Assembly (NCBI GenBank): GCA_050299835.1
Contig: JBNKWP010000004.1
Location: 62,001 to 126,000, forward strand
Direction: 5' to 3'
DNA length: 64,000 nucleotides
From: JAJDOD01 sp050299835
GTDB taxonomy: Bacteria > Pseudomonadota > Alphaproteobacteria > Rhodobacterales > Rhodobacteraceae
Shown: positions 33,040 to 41,309 of the stretch, piece by piece
Layout of the letters: each line of letters opens with the position of its first letter
How positions within the stretch are numbered: the first letter of the stretch is position 1
The notes under the pieces: model-generated
What the model saw: only the letters and a program-made list of their open reading frames with translations
Told to the model about the DNA's origin: nothing
Databases searched by the model: none
Made by a program: the position numbers and the translations under genes

Positions 33040-34020
33040 TTGGCAGGTCGTCTGAGCCTCGCCCTCGACAGGGGCATCGTCACGCTGGCTGATGGCGACA
33101 CGCTGGTGATCGGAGCCACCACGGAAAGCGATCTCGACGGTCTCGACCGCGACCGGACCCGCATCCTCCACCGTTACGCGGATGCCGAGCACGCGCTATC
33201 GGCTCAGGGGTGGATCGGCACCGTTGACACCAACGGCCCCTACGCCAACACCATTGTCCTCCTCCCCCGCGCCCGCGACGCCGCCCGTGCCTACCTCCGC
33301 CTGGCCCGCGAGGCGACGGACGGCCCGATCATCGTCGACGGTACCAAGACCGACGGGATCGACGCCTTCTACAAGGAACTGAAATCCCGCGCCGAGGTCT
33401 CCGACCCCTGGTCCAAGGCTCATGGCAAGATCTTCACGGTCACCGGCGGCGACTTCTCCGACTGGCCCGCGCTCACACCGACACCGAGCCCAGATGGCTG
33501 GCACCGCGCCCCCGGCGTCTTCTCCGGTGACGGCATCGACAAGGCCTCCGCCCTTCTCGCCGAGGTCCTCTCCGCCAGCCTCTCCGGCACCGTGATCGAC
33601 CTTGGAGCAGGCTGGGGCTTTCTGACCAAGGCAATACTCGAAAGGCCCGGGATTACCGCCGTCCACATGGTCGAGAACGACAATTTATCGCTCGATGCCG
33701 CGAATTTGAACATCCACGACCCGCGCGCGACCGGCCATTGGGCCGACGCCCTCACCTGGCGTCCCGACGCCCCCGCCGACCACGTCGTCACCAACCCGCC
33801 GTTCCACGCAGGCCGCGCCGCCGACCCCTCCCTTGGACAGGCTTTCATCCGCGCCGCCGCCGCCATGCTGAAGCCCAAGGGACAGCTCTGGCTTGTGGCA
33901 AACCGGCATTTGCCCTATGAATCCACGATCAAAGACGCCTTCAGAACAGTAGAGCTCCACGCAGAGACGCCGTCTTTCAAGATCTTCCACGCAACATCGC
34001 CACACCGCCGAAAGGGTTAG
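33040..34020 (+). CDS. RsmC-like class I SAM-dependent RNA methyltransferase
   Basis: 326 residues from a TTG start (LAGRLSLALDRG) 10 bp after clpS. The N-terminal half is a degenerate MTase-like domain typical of RsmC. The C-terminal half has SAM motif I VIDLGAGWGFLT near residue 190 and the catalytic VVTNPPFHAGRAAD near 248, which targets an exocyclic amine of a base. The family methylates G1207 of 16S rRNA (RsmC) or similar sites, so 16S rRNA is the best guess. It is followed 4 bp later by an SDR gene, suggesting co-transcription. Confidence 0.88.
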   Translation: MAGRLSLALDRGIVTLADGDTLVIGATTESDLDGLDRDRTRILHRYADAEHALSAQGWIGTVDTNGPYANTIVLLPRARDAARAYLRLAREATDGPIIVDGTKTDGIDAFYKELKSRAEVSDPWSKAHGKIFTVTGGDFSDWPALTPTPSPDGWHRAPGVFSGDGIDKASALLAEVLSASLSGTVIDLGAGWGFLTKAILERPGITAVHMVENDNLSLDAANLNIHDPRATGHWADALTWRPDAPADHVVTNPPFHAGRAADPSLGQAFIRAAAAMLKPKGQLWLVANRHLPYESTIKDAFRTVELHAETPSFKIFHATSPHRRKG

Positions 34021-34024
34021 CCCC

Positions 34025-34831
34025 ATGTCCTTCTCCATCGCCGGAAAGACCGCCGTTGTCACGGGTGCCGCCAATGGCGTGGGCCTTTCCATCGCCCGCG
34101 CCTTCCTGGCCGAGGGTGCCAACGTGATGATGGCCGACCGCGACGAGGAGCGGCTGAAGGACGAGATCGGCAGTGACGGGGAAAGCGAGGGCAATGCCGC
34201 CTATTACGCCGGAGACCTGCGCGAAAAGCTGACCATCGCCAATCTTCTGTCTGCCACGCTCGACCGTTTCGACCGGGTGGATATCCTCGTCAACGCCTCC
34301 CGCCAGATGGTCGCCGCCGATCCGCTGAACGCCGATGACGACGCGGTGGAGATGCTGATCCAGCAGAACCTCATGACCTCGCTCCGCGTCACTCAGCTTT
34401 TCGCCAAGCGCATGATCAAACAGGCCAAGGGCGGAGATCCCGAAGCCCCGGCGGGTTCGATCATCAACCTGTCCTCCATCGCCGCGCGCCGCACGCAGCC
34501 CGATCTTCTGGCCTATTCGGTCAGTTCGGCAGCGCTCGAACAGATGACCCGCTCAATGGCCGTGGCCCTGGCCCCGCATCGCATCCGGGTGAACGCCCTC
34601 GCGCTCGGCTCGGTGATGAGCGCATCGCTGAAAGGAGCATTGGCCGAAGACGAAGACATGCGCGGCGAGATCATCGAAAGCACCCCGCTGGCCCGCATCG
34701 CCAGCCCGTCCGAGCTTGCCGACGCCGCTCAGTTCCTGGCCTCGGACGCCTCAGGCTTTATCACCGGCGAAGTGCTGAACGTCGATGGCGGCCGCAGCCT
34801 GATCGACGCCTGCGAGTCACCGGCGCATTGA
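34025..34831 (+). CDS. Atypical SDR-family protein lacking the catalytic lysine
   Basis: 268 residues. The cofactor motif VTGAANGVGLS (near residue 15) and NLSSIAARRTQPDLLAY are normal, and the C-terminus GFITGEVLNVDGGRSL fits the family. The active-site YxxxK, however, reads YSVSS, with Ser in place of the catalytic Lys (codons TAT TCG GTC AGT TCG). Without the Lys, classical SDR chemistry should be poor, so the protein may be a weak enzyme, a binding protein, or use another residue. It follows the methyltransferase gene closely. Confidence 0.88.
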   Translation: MSFSIAGKTAVVTGAANGVGLSIARAFLAEGANVMMADRDEERLKDEIGSDGESEGNAAYYAGDLREKLTIANLLSATLDRFDRVDILVNASRQMVAADPLNADDDAVEMLIQQNLMTSLRVTQLFAKRMIKQAKGGDPEAPAGSIINLSSIAARRTQPDLLAYSVSSAALEQMTRSMAVALAPHRIRVNALALGSVMSASLKGALAEDEDMRGEIIESTPLARIASPSELADAAQFLASDASGFITGEVLNVDGGRSLIDACESPAH

Positions 34832-34851
34832 TCTAGCCCCTCGGGCCTGTC

Positions 34852-36669
34852 TTACCCGCCAAGCGCCTTCGACACCGGCGCGATCGCGACCGCCTCGTCG
34901 CCATTGGTCAGAACCCATTCCGTCAGCGCCGACAGCATCGTCGATCCGGTGGTTCCGACAAGGATCACGCCCGTATCCTGGCGCGCCCGGAACGCGGCGC
35001 GGTCAAGCGTCCGTCCGATCTCTTCGATGCTCTCGCCTTCGCCGTCCAGAATGCGGAAGATCAGCCCGGTCGGAACGCCCGAGCGTTGCGCAACCTGATG
35101 CGCCGTGTTCAGCCCGCGCGGAAAGGTAATCAGCCCATGGCCGGTGTCCTCGATCACGCGCACGACCTGGGACACCGCATCCCGGTCCGACTGGAAACTC
35201 GAACCGGAGACATCCATCAGCGCCACCGCCTCGGGGATGCGTTCGAAATTGATGCTCAGCGCCTCTTCGATATCCTGCGGAGCCGCGCCCGCAGGCAACG
35301 ACGGGATCATCACCACCTCATGCCCGGCAGCGCGATAGGCCCGCGCCACCTCCGGCGCCCCTGACAACGAGGCGTCGATGCCGAAGGCCACATGTTCCGG
35401 TAGAAAATCGAGCGTATCGGACGACAGGGCTTCCGGCCCGGTCTGGACAAGAACGATGGAGATCATCGGCGTCCCTTCGGACGCATCGAACGCGCTTGCA
35501 AAGGCTTGCAAGGCTGGGGCGCCTGTGGCCTCGCCGTTCTCCTCCACGGCGTCAACCGGCGCATCTTCAGCCTCGACCACCGCGTCGTCAGCGCTATCGG
35601 TCAGCGTCGATCCGCTTTCGCCCAACCGCCGGACGACCGGCAGCGATCCATCCGAAGCGTTGCCGCTCTCGCGTTCCGTCAGACTCTCCACCGGCTGCAA
35701 AAGCGACGATGTTCCATCGGAATTGTCGGCCTGCTGCGCCTCGGTCCCGGCGCTGTCCTGAGCGATCACCAATGGCTCCGGCTCGTCCGCAGATTCCGGC
35801 TCACCGGCCTCCACAACTTGCTGCACAGCCGCATCCGAGGAGGCGTCAGAAGGCGTTTCAGCCACGCTGACGTCGGGAGCTTCCGGCGCCTGCGTCCCGG
35901 CAGCCGGAAGCGACGGCTCGGCGGCCACATCTGGCAGGTCCGGCGCATCGGGGGCCTGGCCCAGCGAATTCATATGCTGCGTGAGCCAGGGCAGAGACCT
36001 CTCTGTCTCCGCCTGCGGCGCAGCAGGGCTGTCGGGTGCCTCCACCTGGCTTGCCACCTGTGGCGCGGTCTCGGGAGAAGGCTGCACCGCCTCCGCATCC
36101 GTGTCCGGCAAGGCGGCGATCCCGCCGCTTTCGTCTTCCGGCGTGACATCCTCGGTGGTCTCAACCTCCGGTGCGTCCTCGATCTCGGGCTGCACCACGG
36201 GCGGCGTGGCCTCCACCGTGGCCGCATCCGGAGCCGAACCCGGGTTCTCCGGTTCGGCCAGGGGTGCTGTATCCGCAGTTCCCACCGCAGTGTCTTCCGA
36301 GCTCTCCGGCCTGGTCACATCCGTCACCGCGTCAGGCGCTTCGCCCAATGTCCCGGGCGCATCCTGGGTGGTATCCGGCACTGGCACTTCCAAAGCCGCG
36401 GTGTCCATCTGAGGCGTCTGATCGGCAACCGAGGGTTCCGGCACTTCGGCCACGGCATCGCCAGCCGGGCGCGCATCCGTCTCAGGTACGATCGGATCGG
36501 TCTCGGGCCGCGCCTGGTTGAATTCCGAGCCACCCGGCACCTCGACCGCCGCCGCTTCCGGCTTCGGGAAACTCAGGGTCTGCCGCTCCAGCGCCTGGCT
36601 GGAGACGAACAACGCCACGAGGCCGACAATACCGCCCCAGAAAATACCTGACAGAAAGCCGCGTCCCAC
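34852..36669 (-). CDS. Divergent polysaccharide deacetylase with long acidic linker
   Basis: 605 residues from GTG 36669, which follows a good GGAGGAAA ribosome-binding site. One membrane segment near the N-terminus (FLSGIFWGGIVGLVALFVSS, residues about 4-23) anchors the protein. Residues about 35-345 are a disordered Ala/Pro/Glu/Asp-rich linker with no fold. The C-terminal 250 residues form the divergent polysaccharide deacetylase (YibQ-like) fold: ISIVLVQTG, LPEHVAFGIDAS, GHEVVMIPSLP, VALMDVSGSSFQSDR, GVILVGTTG. The linker could span the periplasm towards peptidoglycan. Its exact substrate is unknown. It is divergent from trpG. Confidence 0.85.
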   Translation of the reverse strand: MGRGFLSGIFWGGIVGLVALFVSSQALERQTLSFPKPEAAAVEVPGGSEFNQARPETDPIVPETDARPAGDAVAEVPEPSVADQTPQMDTAALEVPVPDTTQDAPGTLGEAPDAVTDVTRPESSEDTAVGTADTAPLAEPENPGSAPDAATVEATPPVVQPEIEDAPEVETTEDVTPEDESGGIAALPDTDAEAVQPSPETAPQVASQVEAPDSPAAPQAETERSLPWLTQHMNSLGQAPDAPDLPDVAAEPSLPAAGTQAPEAPDVSVAETPSDASSDAAVQQVVEAGEPESADEPEPLVIAQDSAGTEAQQADNSDGTSSLLQPVESLTERESGNASDGSLPVVRRLGESGSTLTDSADDAVVEAEDAPVDAVEENGEATGAPALQAFASAFDASEGTPMISIVLVQTGPEALSSDTLDFLPEHVAFGIDASLSGAPEVARAYRAAGHEVVMIPSLPAGAAPQDIEEALSINFERIPEAVALMDVSGSSFQSDRDAVSQVVRVIEDTGHGLITFPRGLNTAHQVAQRSGVPTGLIFRILDGEGESIEEIGRTLDRAAFRARQDTGVILVGTTGSTMLSALTEWVLTNGDEAVAIAPVSKALGG

Positions 36670-36804
36670 GGGGTCTTTCCTCCGCTCTCTTTTCTTCGCC
36701 TCGTTCGGGCACCTTGACCTTAGCCGGAGCCTCTCGCACAAGTATATCCGCGCTTTCAAGCGCTGACACCCACAATATGCGCAAAGCCGCAGAAGAGACG
36801 CAAT

Positions 36805-37386
36805 ATGCTGCTTCTGATCGACAACTACGACAGTTTCACCTTCAATCTCGTCCATTATATCGGCGAGTTGGGCACGGAATGCGTCGTCAAACGCAACGAC
36901 GCCATCGACGTACAAGAAGCGATGGCGATGAAACCCGAAGGCATCGTGCTGTCTCCCGGCCCCTGCGATCCCGATCGTGCAGGTATCTGCCTGGCGCTGA
37001 CCGAAGCCGCCGCCGAGACCGGCATCCCGCTTCTCGGCGTCTGCCTCGGACACCAGACAATCGGTCAGGCTTTCGGCGGCAAGGTCGTCCGCGCGGCTGA
37101 TATCGTCCACGGCAAGCTGGGGCATATCCATCACGAAGAGGCGGGTGTTTTCAAAGGCCTGCCCTCACCCTTGAACGGCACCCGCTACCATTCGCTGATC
37201 GTCGACCGGGAAACGCTGCCCGACTGCCTTGAAGTCACAGCATGGCTCGAAGACGGCACCATCATGGGCCTCCGCCACAAGGACAAGCCCATCGAAGGCG
37301 TGCAGTTTCACCCCGAATCGATCCGCTCCGAACATGGACACAAGATGCTGAAGAATTTCCTCGACCAACTCCCGGTGCCCGCATGA
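36805..37386 (+). CDS. trpG: Anthranilate/aminodeoxychorismate synthase glutamine amidotransferase subunit
   Basis: 193 residues, class I glutamine amidotransferase. The triad is Cys in LLGVCLGHQTIGQAF near residue 79 with His and Glu in VQFHPESI near 169, and the N-terminus LLIDNYDSFTFNLVHYIGELG is typical. It supplies ammonia to TrpE (anthranilate) and possibly PabB (folate). It overlaps trpD by 4 bp, which makes TrpG the main role. trpE is not in the window. Confidence 0.95.
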   Translation: MLLLIDNYDSFTFNLVHYIGELGTECVVKRNDAIDVQEAMAMKPEGIVLSPGPCDPDRAGICLALTEAAAETGIPLLGVCLGHQTIGQAFGGKVVRAADIVHGKLGHIHHEEAGVFKGLPSPLNGTRYHSLIVDRETLPDCLEVTAWLEDGTIMGLRHKDKPIEGVQFHPESIRSEHGHKMLKNFLDQLPVPA

Positions 37387-38399
37387 GCGACGCGATGAAG
37401 CCACTGATCTTCGCCGCCTCCGAAGGCCCGCTCTCCCGCGCCCAGGCGCAACAGGCCTTCGAGATCCTGTTCAACGGCGAAGCCACACCCGCGCAGATGG
37501 GCGGATTGCTGATGGCGATGCGCGCACGCGGTGAGGCGGTCTCCGAATACACCGCCGCCGCCGCCGTCATGCGCGCCAAATGCGCCGCCGTGAAAGCGCC
37601 CGAAGGTGCCATCGACATCGTCGGCACCGGCGGCGACGCGCTCGGCACGCTCAACATCTCCACCGCCGCCGCCTTCACCGTCGCGGGCGCAGGCGTGCCC
37701 GTGGCCAAGCATGGCAACCGCAACCTGTCGTCGAAATCCGGCGCGGCGGACGTGCAGGCCGCCATGGGGATCGAGGTGATGGTCGGCCCCGAAGTGGTTG
37801 AAAAGGCTCTGGAAGAGGTCGGCATCGGTTTCATGATGGCCCCCATGCACCACCCGGCGATGAAACACGTCATGCCGGTCCGCATGGAACTCGGCTGCAA
37901 GACCATCTTCAACATCCTCGGTCCGCTGACCAATCCGGCAGGCGTCAAACGACAGCTCACCGGCGCCTTCGCCCCCGACCTGATCTTCCCGATGGCCGAA
38001 ACCCTCTCCGCCCTCGGCACCGAAGCCGCCTGGCTCGTCCACGGCCACGAAGGCATGGACGAGATCTCGATCACCGGACCCACTTCCGTCGCCGCCCTCT
38101 CCCAAGGCATGATCACCGCCCGCGAAGTGCATCCCGAAGATGCGGGCCTGCCCGTTCACCCGCTCCGCGACATCCTCGGCGGCACGCCGGAGGAGAACGC
38201 CACCGCCTTCCGCGCCCTGATGGCGGGTGAGGCAAGCGCCTACCGCGACGCCGTCCTGCTGAACGCCGCCGCCGCGCTTCTGATCGCGGGCAGATGCGAA
38301 ACGCTGAAAGCGGGCGTGGAAATTGCCGCCGAAAGCATCGACAGCGGCAAGGCCAGGGAAAAGGTCGAAGGCCTCGCCCGCGTCACATCGGGCAGGTAA
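37383..38399 (+). CDS. trpD: Anthranilate phosphoribosyltransferase
   Basis: 338 residues. It transfers phosphoribose from PRPP to anthranilate, the second step of tryptophan synthesis. The PRPP loop DIVGTGGDALGTLNIST is near residue 80, followed by AKHGNRNLSSKSGAADVQAAM near 105 and MHHPAMKHVMPVR near 155. The ATG overlaps the trpG stop (ATGA). The expected next gene, trpC, lies 1.6 kb further on, separated by dddL (opposite strand) and ung. Confidence 0.96.
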   Translation: MSDAMKPLIFAASEGPLSRAQAQQAFEILFNGEATPAQMGGLLMAMRARGEAVSEYTAAAAVMRAKCAAVKAPEGAIDIVGTGGDALGTLNISTAAAFTVAGAGVPVAKHGNRNLSSKSGAADVQAAMGIEVMVGPEVVEKALEEVGIGFMMAPMHHPAMKHVMPVRMELGCKTIFNILGPLTNPAGVKRQLTGAFAPDLIFPMAETLSALGTEAAWLVHGHEGMDEISITGPTSVAALSQGMITAREVHPEDAGLPVHPLRDILGGTPEENATAFRALMAGEASAYRDAVLLNAAAALLIAGRCETLKAGVEIAAESIDSGKAREKVEGLARVTSGR

Positions 38400-38440
38400 C
38401 GGTCCCACCCCTTTTGCCTCACACGACCGTCGTTTTTATC

Positions 38441-38494
38441 GGTCCATAAATATCCTCGGGGGGCCACTGAAAGTGGCGGGGGCAGACAGCCCCC
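38441..38494. repeat. Roseobacter-type gene-end repeat with two hairpins
   Basis: Between convergent trpD and dddL. GGTCCATAAATATCCTCGGG at 38441-38460 is one of the ATATTT-containing gene-end motifs. It is followed by hairpin GCCACT-GAA-AGTGGC (38463-38477) and GGGGGC-AGACA-GCCCCC (38478-38494). A similar arrangement of G/C hairpin and ATATTT motif is seen after gltA. Confidence 0.6.
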
Positions 38495-38518
38495 TCCGCA
38501 CTCTCCATCCCGGAAAAC

Positions 38519-39214
38519 TCAAATCCCCTGCTCCACCCGAGCCTTCCTCCGCGCCGAAAACTTCATCCCCGGCGCTGACAGCCGCTCCGCCACGCCCGTC
38601 CAGGCATAGGCCAGCAAACAGGGCTCCTCCGCCCCGGTGGTGATCCGGTGTTCATGCGCCGCCCGATTCAGGATCAGAGACCCCGGCGCATAGACCGCCA
38701 TGTCGTTCTCCGACCAGGCCCCCGAGATCGAGATATAGCTCTCCTCGATATCCGCGTGACTGTGCTGCGGATAGGTGGTTTTCGGAGCGAACAGCACCAG
38801 CCCCAGAATGATCTTCTCCGCCGGGATCGGCCCCTGCGGCCCCATCAGTTCGCAATAGGCGCATTTTCCGGCCAGAGCCCTCGGCACTTTCGTGTACCCG
38901 TATTCCCAGGTCAACTTCTCCGCGACACGGTCCAGAGCCCGCGCCATCGGGGCCATCGCCCCGCTCGTCCCGTTGTCCAGCGCACGGCCCAGATACCCGC
39001 AGACCGGTTTCTCCACCGGCTCCCGGTGGACCAGCTCCGGGTTCGCCTCGATCACCGCGGAAATCCGTTCGCGCACATGCCGACGATGCCGCCGGATCGC
39101 GGCGCTTCCGCCATCCGACCCGCGCCGGTACATCGCGTCCACTTCGCGCAACAGGTACCGCCAGTCCGGACTGTCGCGCAACCGCGTGCCGATTGCCTCC
39201 GTGGTGTCAGTCAT
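38519..39214 (-). CDS. dddL: DMSP lyase, DddL type
   Basis: 231 residues, matching the usual DddL size. It cleaves dimethylsulfoniopropionate to dimethyl sulfide and acrylate. The C-terminal cupin holds the metal ligands: PQHSHADIEESYISISGAW (two His and Glu, near residues 149-157), Tyr in EESYIS, and the later His in NRAAHEHRITTG near 195. WSENDMAVYAPGSLILN is the recognisable DddL block. The N-terminal half is helical. No acrylate or DMSP transport genes are adjacent. It sits alone between trpD and ung, convergent with trpD. Confidence 0.87.
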   Translation of the reverse strand: MTDTTEAIGTRLRDSPDWRYLLREVDAMYRRGSDGGSAAIRRHRRHVRERISAVIEANPELVHREPVEKPVCGYLGRALDNGTSGAMAPMARALDRVAEKLTWEYGYTKVPRALAGKCAYCELMGPQGPIPAEKIILGLVLFAPKTTYPQHSHADIEESYISISGAWSENDMAVYAPGSLILNRAAHEHRITTGAEEPCLLAYAWTGVAERLSAPGMKFSARRKARVEQGI

Positions 39215-39307
39215 GTGCGTCTCCATTTTCGAAAATCTATGCACGGTTCCCGCGCCAGCGGGAAGCCCGCCATTGCACCTGACAGTCGGCGCGTCTACCC
39301 CATCCAC

Positions 39308-39952
39308 ATGACACAGGATCTTTCACGCCTCGGCGCCTGGGCCGACCTGCCCTTCTTCACAGCCGATTGGCCCGGAATAGAGACTGCGCTCGCCGCCGAA
39401 ACCCGGCCTGTCCTGCCCCCCGCACCGCTCCGCTTCGCTGCCCTCGAACACACCCAACCCGACGCCGTCAATGTGGTGATCCTCGGCCAGGACCCCTACC
39501 CGACACGCGGCCACGCCAACGGCCTCGCCTTCTCCGTCACGCCCGAAACCCCGCTCCCAAGGTCGCTGAAGAACATCTTCCGGGAACTGCAAGACGACAT
39601 CGGCGGCGCCCCCGCCAGCGGAGACCTGTCCCCCTGGGCCAGGCAAGGTGTCCTCCTCCTCAACACCGCGCTATCGGTCCCCGAAGGTGAGGCCGGGGCG
39701 CATTCCAAACTCGGCTGGTCCACTCTCACGGAACAGGTCCTGAAGCGCCTTGACGACCGCCCCCGTGCGATCCTCCTCTGGGGCAACCACGCCCGCAAGC
39801 TCGGCGCACAACTCGCCGACCACCACCTGAAGATCGAGAGCGCGCACCCCTCGCCCCTCTCCGCCTCCCGCGGTTTCTTCGGCTCCCGCCCCTTCAGCCG
39901 TGTTAACACCTGGCTCGAAGCCCAGGGGAAGACCCCGATCCGCTGGGCCTGA
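39308..39952 (+). CDS. ung: Uracil-DNA glycosylase
   Basis: 214 residues, slightly shorter than E. coli Ung. It removes uracil from DNA. The catalytic water-activating loop is VVILGQDPYPTRGHANGLAF (near residue 58-77), LLLNTALSVPEGEAGAH near 118, and the minor-groove loop with catalytic His is SAHPSPLSASRGFFGSRPFS near 178. The ATG at 39308 precedes MTQDLSRLGAWADLPFF; the frame is open further upstream but antisense to dddL. It is divergent from dddL across 93 bp. Confidence 0.96.
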   Translation: MTQDLSRLGAWADLPFFTADWPGIETALAAETRPVLPPAPLRFAALEHTQPDAVNVVILGQDPYPTRGHANGLAFSVTPETPLPRSLKNIFRELQDDIGGAPASGDLSPWARQGVLLLNTALSVPEGEAGAHSKLGWSTLTEQVLKRLDDRPRAILLWGNHARKLGAQLADHHLKIESAHPSPLSASRGFFGSRPFSRVNTWLEAQGKTPIRWA

Positions 39953-40032
39953 CCGCCTGAATGCCTTCGGGAAGCCAGATCACCTGCAGGGGCTACTTTC
40001 CAAACCCTGACTGACACGCTAATCCCGATGCC

Positions 40033-40833
40033 ATGAATGTTCTCGACCGCATCAAGTCCTATAAACTCGACGAGATCGCCGCCGCCAAGGCCACGACCCC
40101 GCTTGCTGACGTGGAAGCCGCCGCCCGCGACCAATCCCCGCCGCGCGGCTTCGCACAAGCTCTCGAAGCAGCCTCCAAAACCGGCTACGGCCTCATCGCC
40201 GAAATCAAGAAAGCCAGCCCCTCCAAGGGGTTGATCCGCGAGGACTTCCACCCCGAAGCTCTGGCCCGCGCCTATGAGGCAGGCGGCGCCACCTGCCTGT
40301 CGGTCCTCACCGACACGCCCAGCTTTCAGGGCGCGCCCGCCTTCCTCACCGAAGCCAGAGACGCCACGGCGCTTCCCTGCCTCCGCAAGGATTTCCTCTA
40401 CGACACCTACCAGGTGGCCGAGGCTCGCGCCTGGGGTGCCGACTGCATCCTCATCATCATGGCCAGCGTCTCGGATACGCAGGCGAAGGAACTTGAAGAC
40501 TGCGCTTTAAACACCTGGAATATGGACGTTCTTGTCGAAGTCCACGACGAGGAAGAACTCGACCGCGCCCTCGCGCTCACCTCACCGCTTCTTGGCGTCA
40601 ACAACCGCAACCTCAAGACTTTCGAGACCGATCTCGCCACCACCGAACGCCTCTCGACCCGCGTTCCTGATGGCAAGCACCTCGTCGCCGAAAGCGGCCT
40701 CTTCGCTCCGGCCGACCTGGCCCGTCTCGCCCGCGTGGGCGCCCGCAGCTTCCTCATTGGCGAAAGCCTGATGCGACAGGAAGACGTCACCGCCGCCACC
40801 CGCGCCATCCTTGCCGACCCGGTGCCCGCATGA
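40033..40833 (+). CDS. trpC: Indole-3-glycerol phosphate synthase
   Basis: 266 residues, TIM barrel. It closes the indole ring from CdRP in tryptophan synthesis. Family signatures are the start VLDRIKSYKLDEIAAAK, LIAEIKKASPSKGLIREDF near residue 57, CLRKDFLYDTYQV near 116, LGVNNRNLKTFE near 188 and VAESGLFAPADLARL near 220. Its stop overlaps moaC by 4 bp, so trpC, moaC and moeA form one unit. Confidence 0.97.
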   Translation: MNVLDRIKSYKLDEIAAAKATTPLADVEAAARDQSPPRGFAQALEAASKTGYGLIAEIKKASPSKGLIREDFHPEALARAYEAGGATCLSVLTDTPSFQGAPAFLTEARDATALPCLRKDFLYDTYQVAEARAWGADCILIIMASVSDTQAKELEDCALNTWNMDVLVEVHDEEELDRALALTSPLLGVNNRNLKTFETDLATTERLSTRVPDGKHLVAESGLFAPADLARLARVGARSFLIGESLMRQEDVTAATRAILADPVPA

Positions 40834-41309
40834 GCGGCCTGACCCACTTCGACAAGGACGGTCAGGCCCACATGGTCGACGTCTCCGACAAGGCCACAAC
40901 CGACCGCATCGCCGTGGCCGAAGGCTACGTCAGGATGACCCCGCAAACCCTTGAAATCATAGTCGGCGGTCAGGCCAAGAAAGGCGACGTCCTTTCCGTT
41001 GCCCAACTGGCCGGGATCATGGGCGCAAAGAAGACCTCCGAACTGATCCCGCTCTGCCACCCGCTCCCGATCACCAAGGTCGCCGTCAATCTCATCCCCG
41101 ACGAAACGCGTCCTGGCATACGTGTCGAAGCCACCGTCAAGACCACCGGCCAGACCGGGGTGGAGATGGAGGCGCTGACCGCCGTCACAACCGCCTGCCT
41201 CACCGTCTACGACATGGTGAAGGCGGTCGAGAAATCCATGGTGATAGAGGACATCCGGCTCGTCCTGAAAGACGGCGGCAAATCCGGCCGCTACGAGGCC
41301 CCCGCGTGA
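40830..41309 (+). CDS. moaC: Cyclic pyranopterin monophosphate synthase
   Basis: 159 residues. It converts the MoaA product to cyclic pyranopterin monophosphate, the first precursor of molybdenum cofactor. Clear blocks are HMVDVSDKATTDRIAVAEG near residue 12, KKTSELIPLCHPLPITKV near 70, and GQTGVEMEALTAVTTACLTVYDMVKAVEK near 112. ATGA overlaps on both sides couple it to trpC and moeA. The pairing with trpC is typical of this family of bacteria. Confidence 0.97.
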   Translation: MSGLTHFDKDGQAHMVDVSDKATTDRIAVAEGYVRMTPQTLEIIVGGQAKKGDVLSVAQLAGIMGAKKTSELIPLCHPLPITKVAVNLIPDETRPGIRVEATVKTTGQTGVEMEALTAVTTACLTVYDMVKAVEKSMVIEDIRLVLKDGGKSGRYEAPA

